Shown here: positions 12,727-12,764 of the stretch, in pieces | How the letters are laid out: every line of letters begins with the position of its first letter | Position numbering within the stretch: position 1 is the stretch's first letter | DNA from: Lentisphaera sp. | GTDB taxonomy: Bacteria > Verrucomicrobiota > Lentisphaeria > Victivallales > GWF2-50-93 | DNA length: 12,764 nucleotides | NCBI GenBank assembly: GCA_020721745.1 | Contig: DYMC01000061.1 | Span: 1 to 12,764 of the forward strand | Direction: 5' to 3' | Translations under genes and position numbers: made by a program | Notes under the pieces: model-generated | Seen by the model: only the letters and a program-made list of their open reading frames with translations | Database searches by the model: none | Told to the model about the DNA's origin: nothing

Positions 12727-12764
12727 ATGAACAGGATCATCAACAGGCATTTCGCACTTATAAT
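12727..12764 (+). CDS. possible start of a further gene, cut by the window edge
   Basis: ATG 12727 has GGGGA about 10 nt upstream and opens a frame beginning MNRIINRHFALI, a positive N-end followed by hydrophobic residues, as in a signal peptide or membrane anchor. An earlier ATG at 12679 is in the same frame and overlaps the stop of the preceding mini-ORF (ATGA). Only 12 full codons are visible, so no function is proposed. Confidence 0.35.
   Translation, partial: MNRIINRHFALI

Noticed and set aside
1..12764. CRISPR array, tRNA, rRNA or transposase
   Set aside because: No regularly spaced direct repeats, no tRNA-like cloverleaf with conserved arms, no rRNA stretches and no transposase or integrase motifs were seen in any frame.

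Overview
This looks like chromosomal DNA from a Gram-negative (diderm) bacterium that makes lipopolysaccharide and degrades polysaccharides. It is moderately GC-rich by eye, has LPS-building and LPS-export genes, a lipoprotein signal, secreted multi-domain glycoside hydrolases and LacI-type control. The mix of DUF4380-like lipoprotein, GH114-type hydrolase and a PVC-style NagB subfamily suggests Lentisphaerota, Kiritimatiellota, Omnitrophota or Planctomycetota. That placement is inference and no marker gene here settles it.

Region 1 (1-5867) is a carbohydrate-use region on the + strand. It holds a DUF4380-like lipoprotein, then a secreted hydrolase that is one long protein split by a frameshift at a run of seven A's (2491-2497). 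The N-terminal part is GH114-like (endo-alpha-1,4-polygalactosaminidase family), followed by a charged linker and a beta-sandwich-like stretch. The C-terminal part is a GH42/agarase-like catalytic domain that seems to lack a central segment. After a promoter flanked by two near-identical palindromic operators come a LacI-family regulator and a NagB-like amino-sugar-phosphate deaminase/isomerase with overlapping stop and start. The region reads as an amino-sugar polymer use locus, with an autoregulated lacI-nagB unit at its end.

Region 2 (5868-7433) has few genes. A 164-bp element (5948-6111) is closed by perfect 13-bp inverted ends and contains three internal hairpin arms. Fragments or shrunken relatives lie at the window start, between lptB and hpf, and possibly near the right edge. 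A lone DUF2156 (LPG_synthase_C, GNAT-like) gene is on the - strand, with a good promoter of its own.

Region 3 (7434-12523) is a tightly packed + strand operon for Kdo synthesis and LPS transport: a secreted coiled-coil protein of unknown function, kdsB, kdsA (metal-dependent class), kdsC, an lptC-like gene, lptA, lptB and hpf. KdsA makes Kdo-8-phosphate, KdsC dephosphorylates it, KdsB activates Kdo as CMP-Kdo, and LptC/LptA/LptB belong to the export machine that moves finished LPS to the outer membrane. Gaps are short and several stops overlap the next start. The usual rpoN between lptB and hpf is absent.

Region 4 (12524-12764) holds a perfect 14-bp palindrome, two mini-ORFs in one frame separated by a stop inside that palindrome, and the possible start of another gene running off the window.
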